NCBI RefSeq assembly: GCF_900102545.1
Contig: NZ_FNBN01000003.1
Span: 921,461-985,460 of the forward strand
Direction of reading: 5' to 3'
Source of the DNA: Chitinophaga filiformis
GTDB lineage: Bacteria; Bacteroidota; Bacteroidia; Chitinophagales; Chitinophagaceae
DNA: 64,000 bases
The stretch's first letter is position 1; every line of letters starts with the position of its first letter. The translations under genes and the position numbers were made by a program. Positions 43,953-52,526 of this stretch are shown here, piece after piece. The notes beneath the pieces are model-generated. The model did not search any database. It was not told the DNA's origin and saw only the letters and a program-made list of their open reading frames with translations.

Positions 43953-46136
43953 ATGAAAACCAGATCTTTCTTTTCCCTCATCGGGACGTTATGTCTACGC
44001 ACCGTCCTCCTGCTGACATTAACATTTGCAACTGCGGACGCAGTGCAGGCTCAGGCCACAGTACCCTTCACATTACAAAACAACTCATCGTACGCCGATG
44101 GGAATATTTATGTCGCCGTTGTCGGAATTATCAACGGCAATCATGTATGGATCAATCCGAAAACCGGTACCGTCAATCTGATGAGCGTGTCCAACAACAC
44201 AGTACCCGGACCGGTTATCAACGGTAATCAGGGGCCGGGAAACAACGGGTTATATGCCAATTGTTTCGCTAAGCTCAGTGAGATTCCTAACAAGATCATC
44301 AACATTCCCGGTATTGAAGGATGCCGTATTTTGATCTCCTTCAACTCACAGCTGTATCTCTACTTCTTTGGTGCTTCCGGCGCACCGAGTGGTTATGCAG
44401 CGCCAAACCTGGCTAATCCGACAGACCCTAACCAGGGAATCCGGTATGAGACAATTGAACTGACCAATGCCTCCAATGGTCTTTGGGTAAACACTACCCG
44501 TGTTGACGGGTATCAATACCCAATGGGCCTTGAAGCCTGGGGCAATGGTGGCTTCTATCAGAAAGTCGGCGAAGTAATGACACACGCGCAGATCCTTGCA
44601 CAATGGCAGGCTACAGCACCATCTGAATTTGCAGGCTGCTATGATGCTACGAATGGCATCATCAAGTTCCCGTCAAAAACAACCGCCTTCCAGCCTGGCG
44701 GCGCACAGGGAAATTACTTCGGATCTTATGTTGATGCTATCTGGTCCAGGTACAGCGGTGGTAACCTGGTCTTCAATGCAGGCGATGCCGGTACCTGGAG
44801 TGGAAGGGTATCTGGAGACGTATTCACCTTCACGAGAACTTCCGATGGAAAGGTGGGCACTATTGCCCGTAAACCTACCAACATTGAAGTGATGGAAGGT
44901 AGCGGCGTAATGGCTTCCGGCGGCGAATTTGACAAGGTAGTGCAGGCGCAGATCTGTGCAGCTATCAACCGTCATGCTATCAACCTGAACCTGGCTACCG
45001 GTGCTACGCAGGACTTTGCCACTGCATCAGGCTATTATCAGACTTCTCCCTACAACTGGTATTGCAAATTCTGGCACCGCAGCGATATCAGTTTAAACAG
45101 TCTGACTTACGCCTTCTGCTATGATGATGTATTCAATCATTCATCAACAGTCAATGCACCTTCACCACAGCGCGTAACTATTGCTATTGGTGGTTATGCA
45201 GGTCAGACGCCAACGGGTCCGGTTGTTACTTACAGGGACTGTAACTACACAGGTACTGCAGTAGCGCTCAATCCCGGATCGTATACACTCAGTCAGCTGA
45301 TTGCACTGGGTATCCCGAATGATGCTATTTCCTCTATCAAAGTAGCTGCAGGGTATAAAGTGACCTTCTACCAGGATGACAATTTTACCGGCTCAACACT
45401 GGTGCTGACAGGAGATGATGAATGCCTGGTAGACAATGGATGGAATGATGTAGCATCTTCTGTAAAAGTAGAATCCAATACTACTTCTACTTCAACTGTT
45501 ATACAGGCTGAGAGTTACAACTATATGGCCGGTGTAGATGTAGAAGCAACAACTGATGCAGGTGGCGGACAGAACGTGGGTTGGATAGATGCAGGCGACT
45601 GGATGTCTTATGCCGTGAATATCCCGTCAACAGGTACTTACAGAGTGAGCTATCGCGTAGCCAGCCCTAATTCCAATATGTCCCTGCGACTGGAAAAAGA
45701 TGCAGGCGCTACACAACTGGGCACCGTTGTGATACCTAACACCGGCGGCTGGCAGACATGGACAGATGTTTCACATACCGTATCATTGCCAGCAGGAAGC
45801 TACAATATCGGTATCGCTACAACAACCGGTGGTTTCAACCTTAATTATCTGACCATTACCAATGTTTCTTCTGGAAGAGTAGCCATGCAGCAGAAGCTGG
45901 CAGTAGATGAAACTACACTTACACTGTCGCCTAACCCTGTGAAGGATCAGCTTTCTATCCGTGGTAATGACAAAGTGAGCACCCTGCGTATCTATGATAT
46001 CAGCGGACGCGAAGTAATGAGGGTGAAAAATCCTGGTAGCACGATCAGTGTTTCATCGCTGAACACCGGTGTGCATATTGTTGTGATGGAGCGTAAAGAT
46101 GGTACGCAGAAACAGGTGAAGATATTGAAGCAGTAA
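43953..46136 (+). CDS. GH64-type beta-1,3-glucanase with crystallin, CBM6 and T9SS domains
   Basis: A 727-aa secreted enzyme. After a signal (about 1-34, DAVQAQ) comes a GH64/thaumatin-like domain (about 36-415: PFTLQNNSSYADGNIYVAVV, LYFFGASG, FQPGGAQGNYFG). A beta/gamma-crystallin module follows (about 420-505: YRDCNYTGTAVALNPG, FYQDDNFTGSTLVLTG), then CBM6 (about 510-630: IQAESYNYMAG, GWIDAGDWMSYAVNIP), and a Por sorting domain (LSPNPVKDQLSIRG). GH64 releases laminaripentaose from beta-1,3-glucan. The crystallin module may bind Ca2+ or chitin/glucan. Confidence 0.9.
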   Translation: MKTRSFFSLIGTLCLRTVLLLTLTFATADAVQAQATVPFTLQNNSSYADGNIYVAVVGIINGNHVWINPKTGTVNLMSVSNNTVPGPVINGNQGPGNNGLYANCFAKLSEIPNKIINIPGIEGCRILISFNSQLYLYFFGASGAPSGYAAPNLANPTDPNQGIRYETIELTNASNGLWVNTTRVDGYQYPMGLEAWGNGGFYQKVGEVMTHAQILAQWQATAPSEFAGCYDATNGIIKFPSKTTAFQPGGAQGNYFGSYVDAIWSRYSGGNLVFNAGDAGTWSGRVSGDVFTFTRTSDGKVGTIARKPTNIEVMEGSGVMASGGEFDKVVQAQICAAINRHAINLNLATGATQDFATASGYYQTSPYNWYCKFWHRSDISLNSLTYAFCYDDVFNHSSTVNAPSPQRVTIAIGGYAGQTPTGPVVTYRDCNYTGTAVALNPGSYTLSQLIALGIPNDAISSIKVAAGYKVTFYQDDNFTGSTLVLTGDDECLVDNGWNDVASSVKVESNTTSTSTVIQAESYNYMAGVDVEATTDAGGGQNVGWIDAGDWMSYAVNIPSTGTYRVSYRVASPNSNMSLRLEKDAGATQLGTVVIPNTGGWQTWTDVSHTVSLPAGSYNIGIATTTGGFNLNYLTITNVSSGRVAMQQKLAVDETTLTLSPNPVKDQLSIRGNDKVSTLRIYDISGREVMRVKNPGSTISVSSLNTGVHIVVMERKDGTQKQVKILKQ

Positions 46137-46241
46137 GTCTTTGAACGAAGTACGTTTTAACCGGCTATCATTGTAACGTGTCGGATAACAGCAGTACCCG
46201 TATCAATACTTATAAGATACTGTATTAAAAATAGAAAAATG

Positions 46242-46283
46242 CCCTGCATCTCCTGTTAAAAGGAAATGCAGGGTATTTTGTTT
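46242..46283 (+). terminator. Rho-independent terminator
   Basis: Stem ccctgcat (46242-46249) with atgcaggg (46266-46273), 16-nt loop, followed by a T-rich tattttgtttt. Confidence 0.65.
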
Positions 46284-46410
46284 TGCTTTCCTGAGAAAAG
46301 TAATGTCATCAGAAGGAATATTTACTATCTTACAGATAGATGCCAACCATGAGCAGCGTGCATCGCAGTAAATATAAATGTTCGGGAGACGATATCAAGT
46401 AACGACTGTT

Positions 46411-49400
46411 ATGAAAAAATTGTTATACACTGGCCTGTATATCCTTTACCTTTCCTTTTGTACAGGTATTGTTCATGCTGCTCCCAATCCGCCTATTATT
46501 CATCTTGGTATTGAACAGGGATTATCCAATAATACCGTCCGCTGCATCATGCAGGACCATTATGGCTTCATGTGGTTTGGCACCTATGATGGTCTGAACC
46601 GCTACGATGGCCAGGGATTCAAAGTATTTCGCAGTAAACTGAGCGACTCCAATTCGCTTGTGAACAATATCATTACCGCTATCATTGAAGACAGTCATCA
46701 TTATCTCTGGATTGGCACCCGTCAGGGGCTTAGCCGCTATAATCCGCTGCTGGGAAATTTTACCAGCATTGCTTATGGCCGGCCCGCCCAGAAAATAGCC
46801 ACGGTGATCAGAAGTGTGGGCGCCGATAAAGACAACAATATATTCATAGGCACCGAGGGGTTGGGCATGTTGCTTTGTGCGCAGGGAGCTACTGTGGCAA
46901 GCGCAGTACCGCTGGTCCTCGATGGGAAGCCTACCGGCAAATATGGAGTACATAGCATATTGACGGATGGAAAGAACCGCATCTGGGCGCTGGTACAAAA
47001 TAAGGGACTGGCATTATACGACACTGCCTCCCGTAAGCTGCGACTGGTAAATACCGAGTTGCCTGCCGCTGCCTGTTTTGCTACAGATGGTAAGGATATC
47101 TGGATCGGATCTGGTGATGCGGTATATGCTTATGATATTGCTTCAGGGAAGGTCGCTAAAGTATTTGAAGGTGTTGCACAATCGCCGGAGCCTGGGATGG
47201 TACTCGCCCTGATGTTGACCAAAGACCGTCAGCTCTGGATTAGCACAGAGACAGGTAGTATTTATACCTGGAACAGGTTGAGCGGTCAGGTAAATTATAT
47301 CAGGTCTGGAGAGGGAAGAGATGAGCTGACAGGGGGCGCTATTCATACCATGTATGAAGACAAGGCTGCTGGTAAATGGATCGGTACGCTACGCGGAGGT
47401 ATCAATATTATCGGCCTGCAGAAAAGCCGCTTTTTGACTATTCGCCGGGAGCCGGGCAACAGTAATACACTCTCGGGGAATGTTATTTCTTCTTTCTATG
47501 AAACGCTCGACAGCATTCTCTGGATCGGTACTGATGGTAATGGTCTGAATCGCTGGAACCGGCATACCAATACTTTTACGACATACATGCATAATCCGGG
47601 GAACCCACATTCCCTGGCCGACAATTTTATCACCTGTCTGGCGGGTGATGACCGGCAGCATGTATGGGTGGCTACTTACACCAAAGGCATCCAGCAGTTT
47701 GATATAAGAACACAGCAGTTTAAGCACTACGCCTGTATGAATCCTAATACCGGCGCAGAGAACAGGGTTGTGTTTGTGTTATATACTGACAGTAAGGGAG
47801 GGCTATGGGCTACCACCCTGCGCAGTACGGGTATTTATGGCGCCTTGTATCGCTACAATCCCGCCAAAGATGCTTTTGAAATGTTTGATGATACCCTTTC
47901 AGATCTTTTCGCCCTGCAGGAAGACAGTCAGGGGAATTTCTGGGGTGGTAATCTCACGCAGCTGGTAAAGATCGACAGAGCCGGTCACCGGCATCAGTTC
48001 TATCCCATCGGCCATACTATCAGGGCTATCAGGGAGGAAGGAAAGCAGTACCTCTGGGTGGGTACCGAGGGTGGCGGACTATTCCTGTTTGATAAGGTAA
48101 AAGGTGCCGTTATTGCCCGTTATACTACTGATAATGGTCTGTGTAACGATGCTATCCTGAACCTGCTGGATGATCATCATGGTAATCTATGGGCCAGCAC
48201 TTACAACGGACTGTCGAAGTTCAATATGGCTACCCGCACCTTCATCAACTATTACCAGGGTGATGGCCTGCAGAGTAACCAGTTCTTCTACAATGCGGCA
48301 CAAATGCTCCGCTCGGGAGAAATGGCTTTCGGTGGTATTAAGGGTCTCAGCTTGTTTTATCCCGGTCAGATCCAGAGTGATCACCGGCAGCTGAACCTGG
48401 TGCTGACAGATATTTCCGTTAATAATTCACCCCTGGAAAAGAATGCAAAGTTCATCGAAGATGTGACGGATGATGCGGTGCAGTCCATCGAAGTACCTTA
48501 CAATGAGGCCGTCTTCTCCTTTTCCTTTACAGCTTTGGAATATGCTTCCCCGAGGAGGATCAGCTATGCCTATTATATGGAGGGATGGGACAAGGGATGG
48601 AACAATGCCGGTAACACACGCTCCGCTACTTACACCCACCTCAATGAGGGGACTTATACTTTCCGCGTAAGGTGTACCAATGCAGAAGGGATCGGGAATC
48701 CACAGGAAATAGCACTTAGTATTACTGTGCTGCCGCCGTGGTACAGAAGCTGGTGGGCCTATCTCTTATATACTGCACTTCTGTCGGGTGGTGTGTACAT
48801 GTATTTCCTCTATAAGATGCGTCAGAACCGTCTGAAGTATGAGATCCGCCTGGCGCATATCAATGCACAGAAGGAAAAGGACCTGCACGAGAAAAAGCTC
48901 TCTTTCTTTACCCATATATCGCATGAGTTCAGGACGCCGCTTACGCTTATCATTAATCCGATCAGGGAAATGCTTTCCCGTGTGGAAGAAGACGATGGGC
49001 GGGAGGAACTGAATACAGTACACCGCAATGCCCGTCGTTTATTAAGCCTGATAGACCAGCTGCTGTTGTTCCGTAAGGCAGATAGTGAGGCGGATACACT
49101 GAAGGTAGTGCAGCTCGACTTCGCGCATCTCTGTAAGGAAGTATACCTCTGTTTCATCCAGCAGGCGAGGCTCAAGAAGATAGACTATCGTTTCGACTGT
49201 CCTGATACGCCTATGGAAATGTATATGGACCGAGAGAAGATAGAGATCGTGCTTTTTAACCTTGTGTCGAACGCCATCAAGTTTACACCTCCCGGTGGCA
49301 CGGTGACCTTTACGGTACAGGAGAAGGACGACAGTGTGCAGGTGGAGGTGACAGATACAGGATGTGGTATTCCCCCGGAAGTGGGCGACCGCCTGTTCCA

Positions 49401-50484
49401 TAAATTCTACCAGGTCAAAACCGGGCAGACATCCGGAGGTTTTGGCATAGGACTGTTTCTGGTGAAGTACTTTATAGACCGTCATGCGGGGATGGTCGCC
49501 TATGAAAGCAAGGTAGGAGAGGGCACCTGTTTCCGGACTGTCCTGCTGAAAGGAAAGACGCATTTTGGCAGTGAAACCATCTTCACCGATATCCCTGAGG
49601 AATCTATTTTCCTGCGGGAAGAACTAGCGGAAGAAAGTGTGCCGGAAAAGAAAGAGACCAGTCTTGCGACGCTTGTCACAGAGCGGCAGTCAATATTGAT
49701 CATTGACGACGATGAGGAGCTGCGTAAATATGTGGCGCTCCTGTTTGCCGACAGCTTCACCGTGCTGGAGGCATCGAATGGGGAGGACGGTCTGCAACTG
49801 GCGGTCGACTCTCTGCCTGATGTGATCATCAGCGACATTACCATGCAGGGCATGAGCGGGTTGGAAGTCTGCGAAGCCATTAAGGGTAATGCAGCCCTGA
49901 GCCATATCCCGGTGATCCTGTTGACAGCCACCACCGCTTCAGACATCCAGCTGAGAGGGATTGAAAGCGGGGCGGACGATTACATTACCAAACCCTTTGA
50001 GAAAGACCTGCTGAAGGCCCGCGTGCTGGGTATACTGAGGAAGCGGAATACCCTGCAACAGTATTTCTATAATGAGATCACGCTGAAAAGGAATGACCTT
50101 AAAGTGTCTGTAGAGTACAAGGAATTCCTGGACCGCTGCATTAAGATCGTGGAAGCACACATAGATGACGACAACTTCTCTATCCGTACCCTGGCAAGGG
50201 AGGTGGGGATGAGTCATTCGGGGCTTTATAAGAAGGTGAAATCTGTCTCCGGTCAGTCCATCAATGGATTTATCCGTTTTATCCGCCTGCGTAAAGCTGC
50301 CGAGGCCATGATCAGCACAGAACATAATATCGGGGAGATTGCTTCGATGGTTGGCTTCAATAACATCAAATACTTCCGTCAGCACTTCAATGAGCTTTTC
50401 GGTATGAAGCCTTCTGAATATATCAAAAAATACCGCCGTCCTTTCCACAACACCCACCATGTGAACATCAAAGGAGGTAAGTAA
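46411..50484 (+). CDS. Hybrid two-component system (HTCS) regulator
   Basis: A one-protein sensor-regulator of 1357 aa; ATG 46411 begins the signal peptide (LLYTGLYILYLSFC). Periplasmic part: two-component-regulator propeller repeats (about 30-670, GLSNNTVRCIMQDHYGFMWF and similar) and a Y_Y_Y domain (about 690-765). One TM helix (about 781-801) precedes HisKA (FFTHISHEFRTPL, H838), HATPase (NLVSNAIKFTPPG, GFGIGLFLVK), a receiver domain (phospho-acceptor D1142) and an AraC HTH (about 1250-1345). Its stop codon touches the conserved operator-like element at 50485, so it probably controls GH97, SusC and their operon partners. Confidence 0.96.
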   Translation: MKKLLYTGLYILYLSFCTGIVHAAPNPPIIHLGIEQGLSNNTVRCIMQDHYGFMWFGTYDGLNRYDGQGFKVFRSKLSDSNSLVNNIITAIIEDSHHYLWIGTRQGLSRYNPLLGNFTSIAYGRPAQKIATVIRSVGADKDNNIFIGTEGLGMLLCAQGATVASAVPLVLDGKPTGKYGVHSILTDGKNRIWALVQNKGLALYDTASRKLRLVNTELPAAACFATDGKDIWIGSGDAVYAYDIASGKVAKVFEGVAQSPEPGMVLALMLTKDRQLWISTETGSIYTWNRLSGQVNYIRSGEGRDELTGGAIHTMYEDKAAGKWIGTLRGGINIIGLQKSRFLTIRREPGNSNTLSGNVISSFYETLDSILWIGTDGNGLNRWNRHTNTFTTYMHNPGNPHSLADNFITCLAGDDRQHVWVATYTKGIQQFDIRTQQFKHYACMNPNTGAENRVVFVLYTDSKGGLWATTLRSTGIYGALYRYNPAKDAFEMFDDTLSDLFALQEDSQGNFWGGNLTQLVKIDRAGHRHQFYPIGHTIRAIREEGKQYLWVGTEGGGLFLFDKVKGAVIARYTTDNGLCNDAILNLLDDHHGNLWASTYNGLSKFNMATRTFINYYQGDGLQSNQFFYNAAQMLRSGEMAFGGIKGLSLFYPGQIQSDHRQLNLVLTDISVNNSPLEKNAKFIEDVTDDAVQSIEVPYNEAVFSFSFTALEYASPRRISYAYYMEGWDKGWNNAGNTRSATYTHLNEGTYTFRVRCTNAEGIGNPQEIALSITVLPPWYRSWWAYLLYTALLSGGVYMYFLYKMRQNRLKYEIRLAHINAQKEKDLHEKKLSFFTHISHEFRTPLTLIINPIREMLSRVEEDDGREELNTVHRNARRLLSLIDQLLLFRKADSEADTLKVVQLDFAHLCKEVYLCFIQQARLKKIDYRFDCPDTPMEMYMDREKIEIVLFNLVSNAIKFTPPGGTVTFTVQEKDDSVQVEVTDTGCGIPPEVGDRLFHKFYQVKTGQTSGGFGIGLFLVKYFIDRHAGMVAYESKVGEGTCFRTVLLKGKTHFGSETIFTDIPEESIFLREELAEESVPEKKETSLATLVTERQSILIIDDDEELRKYVALLFADSFTVLEASNGEDGLQLAVDSLPDVIISDITMQGMSGLEVCEAIKGNAALSHIPVILLTATTASDIQLRGIESGADDYITKPFEKDLLKARVLGILRKRNTLQQYFYNEITLKRNDLKVSVEYKEFLDRCIKIVEAHIDDDNFSIRTLAREVGMSHSGLYKKVKSVSGQSINGFIRFIRLRKAAEAMISTEHNIGEIASMVGFNNIKYFRQHFNELFGMKPSEYIKKYRRPFHNTHHVNIKGGK

Positions 50485-50551
50485 GGCGAAAAATATACCC
50501 CTTTTTTCCGAATCCGTTCCCCTTAGGCCCTGCCTGTGCCGGGTATTTTTG
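50485..50551 (+). promoter_or_regulatory. HTCS-type operator and -7 box upstream of GH97
   Basis: From GGCGAAAAATA through TACCCCTTTTTTCCGAAT and a second CCCC 21 bp later, ending at -7 box TATTTTTG (50544-50551). The same pattern recurs before susC, with the first base of the motif 59 nt from the -7 box in both places. Paired CCCC-containing half-sites about two helical turns apart suit a direct-repeat AraC site. Confidence 0.75.
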
Positions 50552-50596
50552 TATGCAATGAAAAACTGAACAAAATACCGGGATACGGAGAATCAC

Positions 50597-52489
50597 ATGA
50601 AAGGATATTTGCTCTTCTTCGGCATGTTAATAGCGACCACGTGCTATGGACAGTCAGCCGCACCCATAACAGGCACAATGACAACGGTGCAGTCGCCTGA
50701 TAAGAATCTTACCGCCAGGTGCTACCAGGTAAAGGAAGCTTATGGCAATACGCTGTACTACGAAGTAAGCTACAAAGGCAGGACCATTATCCGGCCTTCA
50801 GCACTCGACATACGGTTGGACAACCACATTACTGAGAATGCCATGGCGCTGAAGGTGGATACCTTCACCCGCTGGACAGCCAATCTGGTGGTGAGGGATA
50901 TCAGCAGCAGCACCCACGATACCAGCTGGCGACCAGTAGCCGGAGAACAATCTATTATACGGGATCATTATAACGGTGTCACCATATCCCTGCAAAAGGA
51001 CAACAATCCTGATTACCTGATGAATATCGAGATGCGTGCCTATAATGAGGGCATTGCATTCCGGTATTACTTCCCCGAGAATGCAAAGGGTTCTTACTAT
51101 CGTATTACTGTGGAGCATACGGAGTTTGCCCTACCGGAAGGCGCTACCGCCTTCCATGCATTATGGGGACAGGCAAAATACCAGGAGTTGCCTTTACGCA
51201 ACTGGCCTGGTCCGGCAGAACGTCCGCTGACATTGAAACTACCCGGAGGACTTTATGCTTGTCTGGCGGAGGCGCAGATGGTAGACTATGCAAAAACAAG
51301 GTTCTCCCTGAGCCCTGATAAGCCCAATACGGTTGTAACTGATCTCTATACTTCTGCTGATCTCATCTCGCCATTTGCCACGCCCTGGCGGGTGATCATG
51401 GTGGCCGAACGGCCAGGGGCACTGCTGGAAAACAACAGCATCCTGCTGAACCTCAACCCACCTTCCCGTATCAGGGATACCGGCTGGATAAAACCCGGTA
51501 AGATCATGCGGGTAATGACACAAACGACTGCCACTGCAAAGGAACATATAGATTTCGCTGTAAAGCATCACATGCAGTATATCCTGTTTGACTGGAAATG
51601 GTATGGTAATGCGTTCAGCTTTAACTCTGATGCTACCAAAGTAGCCATCTCTGATTTCGATTTGCCTGCTATCATCCAGTATGGAAAAAAGAAGGGGGTA
51701 GGCATATGGTTGTATGTCAATCAGCAGGCCTTGCTGGCGCAGTCAGATTCCTTGTTCCGGGTATACGAGCAGTGGGGTGTGAAAGGTGTGAAGTTCGGCT
51801 TCGTGCAGGTAGGTTCCCATCGCTGGACTACCTGGCTGGAAGATATGTTCAGGAAAGCGGCAGAGAGCCATATCATGGTGAACGTACATGATGAATGGCG
51901 CCCTACCGGCGAACAGCGTACCTGGCCTAATCTTATGACGGCAGAAGGTATTCGTGGTAATGAAGAAATGCCGGATGCGACGCATAACACGGTATTACCT
52001 TTTACCCGTTTTATTGCTGGTCCGGCCGACTACACGATCTGTTATTACGATAATCGCATCAAGACTACCCACGCACATCAGTTAGCGCTGGCGGCTATAT
52101 ATTACAGTCCCCTGCAAACCCTTTTCTGGTATGATAATCCTGACCTGAGCAATGGTGAACCTGAATTGGAATTCTGGGATCATATACCTGTTACCTGGGA
52201 TGAAACCCGTGTGCTGCAGGGCGCGCCGGGAGAGTATGTTGTTGTGGCCCGCAGGAAAGGCGCACAGTGGTTTATCGGTGGCATCGGCAACAATGCTGCA
52301 AGAGACATTCATCTCTCATTTGATTTTTTACCCAAGGAACAACCCCTTACCGCAAAAATATATACGGATGATTCAACTGTTAACACCCGCACAAAAGTGA
52401 AGGTGGAACAGCGAAAGGTAAATGCATCAACAGCCATGGATTTTAAGCTATCCGCTTCCGGCGGATTTGCGGTGTGGGTCTATCCTTAA
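50597..52489 (+). CDS. GH97 family glycosidase
   Basis: A 630-aa enzyme with a signal peptide (1-18, CYGQSA). Three parts: N-terminal beta-supersandwich (to about 270, YRITVEHTEFALPEG), a (beta/alpha)8 domain with HMQYILFDWKWYG, GVGIWLYVNQ, EGIRGNEEMPDATHN and PFTRFIAGPADYT, and a C-terminal beta-sandwich. In the retaining branch the nucleophile is Asp in a GVK-x-D motif; here the corresponding stretch reads GVKFGFV, so the inverting branch (SusB-like, Glu-assisted) is indicated. Members act on alpha-glucosides, alpha-galactosides or beta-L-arabinopyranosides. First gene of an operon with the lyase at 52527 (37-bp gap). Confidence 0.9.
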   Translation: MKGYLLFFGMLIATTCYGQSAAPITGTMTTVQSPDKNLTARCYQVKEAYGNTLYYEVSYKGRTIIRPSALDIRLDNHITENAMALKVDTFTRWTANLVVRDISSSTHDTSWRPVAGEQSIIRDHYNGVTISLQKDNNPDYLMNIEMRAYNEGIAFRYYFPENAKGSYYRITVEHTEFALPEGATAFHALWGQAKYQELPLRNWPGPAERPLTLKLPGGLYACLAEAQMVDYAKTRFSLSPDKPNTVVTDLYTSADLISPFATPWRVIMVAERPGALLENNSILLNLNPPSRIRDTGWIKPGKIMRVMTQTTATAKEHIDFAVKHHMQYILFDWKWYGNAFSFNSDATKVAISDFDLPAIIQYGKKKGVGIWLYVNQQALLAQSDSLFRVYEQWGVKGVKFGFVQVGSHRWTTWLEDMFRKAAESHIMVNVHDEWRPTGEQRTWPNLMTAEGIRGNEEMPDATHNTVLPFTRFIAGPADYTICYYDNRIKTTHAHQLALAAIYYSPLQTLFWYDNPDLSNGEPELEFWDHIPVTWDETRVLQGAPGEYVVVARRKGAQWFIGGIGNNAARDIHLSFDFLPKEQPLTAKIYTDDSTVNTRTKVKVEQRKVNASTAMDFKLSASGGFAVWVYP

Positions 52490-52526
52490 AAACCTGGATA
52501 ACATCCTTTATTAAAACCCACGATTT

